From assembly GCA_036939975.1 (NCBI GenBank), contig JALLPB010001291.1, positions 1-10,410 on the forward strand: DNA of 10,410 nucleotides. The letters run 5' to 3'. This DNA is from Cyclostephanos tholiformis (taxonomy: Eukaryota > Bacillariophyta > Thalassiosirophyceae > Thalassiosirales > Thalassiosiraceae). The notes below the pieces were generated by a model that saw only the letters and a program-made list of their open reading frames with translations, was not told the DNA's origin and searched no databases. The position numbers were made by a program, and so were the translations under genes. The first letter of the stretch is position 1. Each line of letters starts with the position of its first letter. Positions 7,807-10,410 of the stretch are shown one piece after another.

Positions 7807-9051
7807 AGTCGTCGTCACCGTGCTCCCCCCCCCCGACGACGACGAAATCGACGTCGATGACGTGAACGAGGGCGTCGGCGGCGCCGAGGGACCCACCATC
7901 CCCCCCCCCCCCGCCTCGTCGTCGTCGTCGTCGTCGACGACGTCGATCACGTCCACGCTCATCACGTTCTGGAGCATGTACATCCGAGCGGCGATGCCGC
8001 CATCTCCCATCGCCAGGTCGCGTATCCTCGATGCCAATTCCCATCCCACCGTCGTCGTCGTCGTCGTGGTCGTCGTCGTCTCCCCCCCCCCTCCCATCCC
8101 CCCCCCCTCCTCGATGATGCGCGTCACGATGGTACCGATCTCGTCCGGGGTGGGTATCGCGAGGGACGACGAGGTGGACGGATCGGTGGCGGCATCACCG
8201 ACGACGTCGTCGTCGACGTATACCCCCCCCCCCGTAACCAGTACCTCGACGTACGCGTCGTCGTTCGCGTATTTCCCCACGTACGCCAGGTCGTATACCG
8301 TCCATTCCCCGAGCGCGCATCCTCCGCCCGAATCCGTCGTCGCGGTGGTGATGGTCATTCCCATCCCCTCCTCGTTCAGGTAGTATCCGATCGCGTACCC
8401 CAATCCGATCATGGTATTCTCGCGTATGGCGGCATTCGTATCGATATCGAGGAGGGAGCCGGTCGACGACGACAATCGTACCAGCGGGCCGATGACGAAA
8501 TGGAACGGAGGGAACTCGACGTAAATCGACGACGACGACGACGACGTGGCGGCGGCGGTGGTGGCGGTGTCGTCGTCGTCGTCGTCGTCGAGTTCGATAA
8601 CGACGACCTCCTGAATCGAACGTCGAATTCGGGGTTGGCGCGACTTCGATCCCACTACCCCGCGATTCGCGGGGGAAAGGGGGGGGGGATGCGACGACGG
8701 ATCGTCGTCCGATGATGCCATCGTCCCCCCGAATGCGACGTAATTGGCGGGGATGGAGGAGGGGGCGTCGACGGACCCGGACGATGTCGCGACGTCAACG
8801 ATGGAGACTAGGACGATGGTGACGATGACGATGAAAACGACTACGACGACGACGACGACGTTACGGGGGAACGATGCGGAGACGACGCCACCTCGCCGGG
8901 ACGCAAATGACGACGACGATGCCGCCGTTGACGTAGATCGACGTGGGCGAATCCGACTCGACTGTCGAATAACTCCCGTCGGGGGGATATGGGAGGGGGG
9001 TTGGGAGTTCGTCGTCTCCGTCGTCGTCGTCGTCGTCGTCCCGTCCTTCAT
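5218..9051 (-). CDS. BIG: 1277-aa two-segment membrane protein with Ser/Thr-rich luminal part and long acidic cytoplasmic tail
   Basis: Family not recognised. One uninterrupted frame survives many repeat tracts, which argues for selection. The ATG at 9051 follows an AT-rich leader. Residues 26-63 are Arg-rich. Residues 65-87 are a Val/Ile membrane segment (signal anchor). Residues 88-618 are probably luminal or extracellular: a compact region at about 174-376 (IYVEFPPFHFVIGPLV, then alternating strand- and helix-like stretches), then Thr and Ser runs (413-428, 449-461), a Pro/Thr/Ser linker and N-glycosylation sequons at N583 and N592. Residues 619-641 are a second membrane segment followed by RWRSRRGR, so the tail (642-1277) should be cytoplasmic. 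The tail is acidic and mostly disordered. It holds KKVRF (761-765), FAPHHIL (936-942), two NVTRLNVxPPSIL copies, a GGTSSYD pair and proline-directed Ser sites. Overall this suggests a cell-surface or wall-associated receptor or adhesin-like scaffold, which is inference. It converges on gene B. Confidence 0.85.
5668..5709 (-). repeat. Tandem 21-bp repeat encoding GGTSSYD twice
   Basis: Two adjacent 21-bp units inside BIG encode GGTSSYDGGTSSYD (residues 1115-1128). The near-identity at DNA level points to a recent duplication. Confidence 0.9.
5782..5946 (-). repeat. Duplicated NVTRLNVxPPSIL segment in the BIG tail
   Basis: Two imperfect copies, at 5902-5946 (residues 1036-1050) and 5782-5823 (residues 1077-1090), encode LNVTRLNV followed by VPPSIL or TPPSIL. 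Their starts are 123 bp apart. The DNA copies have diverged more than the peptides, for example ACATTTAATCTTGTCACATT against ACATTCAACCTCGTCACATT. That suggests the peptide is kept by selection. Confidence 0.88.
6757..6771 (-). other. RVxF-type phosphatase-1 docking motif in BIG
   Basis: KKVRF at residues 761-765 fits the established docking consensus [RK]x(0,1)[VI]x[FW] for the catalytic subunit of protein phosphatase 1. It sits in the predicted cytoplasmic tail, flanked by a basic ATARR and then an acidic segment, as in many regulatory subunits. Short motifs occur by chance, so function is only suggested. Confidence 0.4.
7129..7197 (-). other. Second membrane segment of BIG
   Basis: Residues 619-641 are an Ala/Val/Leu/Gly helix (ILVGALAGGLVAMVVLVGLL) bounded by an acidic KNDGTEE on the luminal side and RWRSRRGR on the cytoplasmic side. 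This gives the topology by the positive-inside rule. Unlike the first segment it is not made of simple repeats. Confidence 0.85.
7345..7467 (-). repeat. Tandem repeat encoding STSAGSTVAANDD twice
   Basis: The luminal linker of BIG repeats STSAGSTVAANDD followed by an acidic DADEDDS at residues 529-569. The second copy has an extra EWD. DNA identity between copies is high, so this is a young internal duplication. Confidence 0.88.
7669..7707 (-). repeat. GAC/GTC-class repeat encoding poly-Ser in BIG
   Basis: A trinucleotide tract reads as 13 consecutive serines (residues 449-461) on the minus strand. Confidence 0.88.
7768..7815 (-). repeat. GAC/GTC-class repeat encoding poly-Thr in BIG
   Basis: Reads as 16 consecutive threonines (residues 413-428), in a different phase from the neighbouring poly-Ser tract. 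Together they make a mucin-like linker likely to be O-glycosylated if it is extracellular. Confidence 0.88.
8791..8859 (-). other. First membrane segment (signal anchor) of BIG, built partly from GTC repeats
   Basis: Residues 65-87 read as eight Val, then a Phe/Ile/Val/Thr/Leu mix. The Arg-rich residues before it favour an N-inside signal anchor. It could instead be a late signal peptide that is cleaved. Confidence 0.75.
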
Positions 9052-9854
9052 ATTTTATTATATTAAATATAATAATATGCTCAGGATGGAGTTACTCCCC
9101 GGAGCGAATGGTTGATCCGGGATTCTCTCTCTCTCGATGGCCTTTTAGTTGTGGCGCTGCCTTTTGGCACGTCCGGAAGACGTTGATCGAAAAAAATTAT
9201 AATGTGTATTTTATTACTGCGGCCTTATTAACAATTGTCGGCGGGAGGCAAACAGAGGGTGAGCTAAGGGGTAACTATGGATATGGGTAGGCCATGTAAG
9301 GGTCGGGAATTAATTGGGAATTAGTACGAGCCTGCACGAGGAAGGCCCCGCCAAATAACTCCGCTTGGGAATTACTACGTTCCTACGAGATCATAAGCCA
9401 ACCCTTGGTTAACCCACTTAACTTACTAATTAAATAAGCGGACAAATGAAGATAAGGCCGTAGTAATAATTTGGGTTTCAATTTTTTTTTGAGAGAGAGC
9501 GAGAGGGATAGAATGGCCCGATTTTGTCGAGTCGAGAATAATAATAATATCATCTCTACAACAACATCTACTACGATACCATACACACAGTCGTATTTAC
9601 TGAACTGTCGCTCGTATGATTCAAATTTCCATGGAGGAAATAGTACATACGATGTGATGAATCACACTCTACTATCTCACTTCTCATCTCTCTTGTCCAG
9701 AAAACTGCCGATGATGTGAAAGATAGATCAAAGAAGGAATCAGTCGTTCTTCTTCTAATTAGCAGTGAGTAAATTATTTACAAAAAGTTTTTGAGAGATC
9801 GACTCATTGTTGCCAGATCGACAAATGTGAAAAAAAGTTTGCCAGATTGACTAG
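9052..9854. other. Geneless right spacer upstream of BIG
   Basis: No supported gene. The part next to 9051 is very AT-rich and should hold the BIG leader and promoter. It also contains a TC run (about 9121-9135), two direct-repeat pairs annotated separately, and an ATA/ACA-rich stretch at 9535-9590. The base composition differs sharply from the GC-rich coding DNA to its left. Confidence 0.4.
9314..9389 (+). repeat. Imperfect direct repeat pair (TTGGGAATTAsTACG...)
   Basis: TTGGGAATTAGTACGAGCCT and onward at 9314-9340 resembles TTGGGAATTACTACGTTCCT and onward at 9365-9389. Both end in ACGAG. The copies start 51 bp apart. Origin unknown; they could be a remnant of a mobile element. Confidence 0.7.
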
Positions 9855-9856
9855 TG
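9782..9856 (+). repeat. Imperfect tandem repeat before the reverse transcriptase relic
   Basis: AAAAAGTTT, a GATYGACT element and TTGCCAGATYGAC recur with a period close to 49 bp (9782-9809 against 9831-9856, with an extra TTGCCAGATCGAC at 9810-9823). The repeat abuts the first recognisable RT codons. Confidence 0.65.
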
Positions 9857-10386
9857 TCAATATTTGCTTCCAAGCAGCAAAGTCTTCTCGTCAATCATGA
9901 CGACCCGAGCATTCACACTACTGGACAAGAATGGGATGTGCTTCCAATTCAGTGGAACTCCTGAACTAGGAAGCTGAGATGGGCTCTTTGCCCTCAAAGT
10001 TCTACTCAATGACCGGCACAACCATGACTTAGCCACGTGCGTAGGCTTCGTTGATCTCATTAAGGCACATGATACTGCCAATCACAAATTACTAATTGAC
10101 ATTCTCCGTTGTTATGGCATTCCACCAAATTTTGTAACTGCCATTGAAACCCTCTATAGCAACAACAAATGCCATCTTAAAAATCGAAAAAGAAGTCACT
10201 GAAATCCCACAACGCGTAGGAGTATGCTAAAGGGGTAACATGGTACCTGTCCTTTTCCTAATGATGGCCTTCATGGAGACCCTCACACAAGTTTGGAAGC
10301 AACACAACGGTACTTTGCACGCCCCGTCTGAACAATATGCATCGATGAATCCCTCTGACCTAGGCGGGTGGATAACTCTCTCCTGA
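9855..10386 (+). pseudogene. LINE-like reverse transcriptase relic (RVT_1), partial at the right edge
   Basis: This fragment comes from a non-LTR-type retrotransposon polymerase, which copies element RNA into DNA. From about 9855 it reads LLPSSKVFSSIMTTRA, LLDKNGMCFQFSGTPELG, then a TGA at 9975-9977, then DGLFALKVLL and VGFVDLIKAHDTANHKLL. The last is RT motif A, with a catalytic Asp in VDL. YGIPPNFVTAIETLY follows. An extra A in the A-run at 10179-10183 shifts the frame. After it come EIPQRVGV, a TAA at 10228-10230, GNMVPVLFLMMAFMETL and VWKQ, and the frame closes with a TGA at 10384-10386. The YADD box (motif C) would lie beyond the window. No endonuclease domain is visible upstream. Motif order and spacing match RT proteins widespread in diatoms and brown algae. 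At least two internal stops and one frameshift make this copy dead. Confidence 0.88.
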
Positions 10387-10410
10387 AGTGAAAAACGAGT
10401 GGAAAACGAG

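Noticed and set aside
7544..8383. Plus- and minus-strand frames overlapping the repeat-rich part of BIG
   Set aside because: Trinucleotide repeats keep all frames open. The 1277-codon frame explains the region, including the membrane segments and sequons.
9407..9415. GGTTAACCC, resembling a piggyBac end at a TTAA site
   Set aside because: No matching inverted end was found, the sequence is short, and the transposase relic is 8 kb away.
9471..9719. 82-codon plus-strand frame with Asn/Thr-rich sequence
   Set aside because: Simple-sequence translation (ATA/ACA repeats), no motif, no homologue recognised, AT-rich non-coding composition.

Overview
This window looks like eukaryotic, probably diatom (stramenopile), nuclear DNA. 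The reasons are long intron-free reading frames, dense GAC/GTC microsatellites translated into Asp, Ser, Thr and Val runs, AATAAA-type 3' ends, a piggyBac-type transposase relic and a relic of the LINE-like reverse transcriptase common in algal genomes. The organism call is inference. No RNA gene, CRISPR array or prokaryotic operon signal was seen.

Layout, left to right. Positions 270-1387 (+) hold a decayed piggyBac-family transposase with one frameshift and at least six stops. Positions 1388-2158 are AT-rich and hold nothing recognisable. Positions 2159-2890 (+) encode a 243-aa protein (here 'A'). Positions 3260-3653 (-) hold a doubtful small membrane-protein gene (here 'M'), apparently split by a one-base shift. 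Positions 4393-5064 (+) encode a 223-aa paralogue of A (here 'B'). An AT-dinucleotide stretch follows, and then a convergent 1277-aa membrane protein (here 'BIG') on the minus strand, 9051-5218. From 9052 to about 9854 there is a geneless stretch with short direct repeats. From 9855 to near the right edge is a broken reverse transcriptase.

The gene order is A> <M B> <BIG, two convergent pairs flanked by dead transposable elements. A and B share three motifs: an N-terminal MFA[QR]SYDP[LF]G block, a central [YF]IY[AT]R block, and PPHII followed by an acidic tail. The cytoplasmic tail of BIG carries a very similar peptide (FAPHHIL), a canonical RVxF peptide (KKVRF) and a SILK-type peptide (SILR). 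The latter two are known docking motifs for protein phosphatase 1. A working idea, not a demonstrated fact, is that A, B and BIG share a binding partner or are parts of one diatom-specific membrane scaffold.

The single GAC/GTC satellite supplies different protein parts depending on frame and strand: poly-Val in membrane anchors, poly-Asp in acidic tails, and poly-Ser/Thr in linkers.
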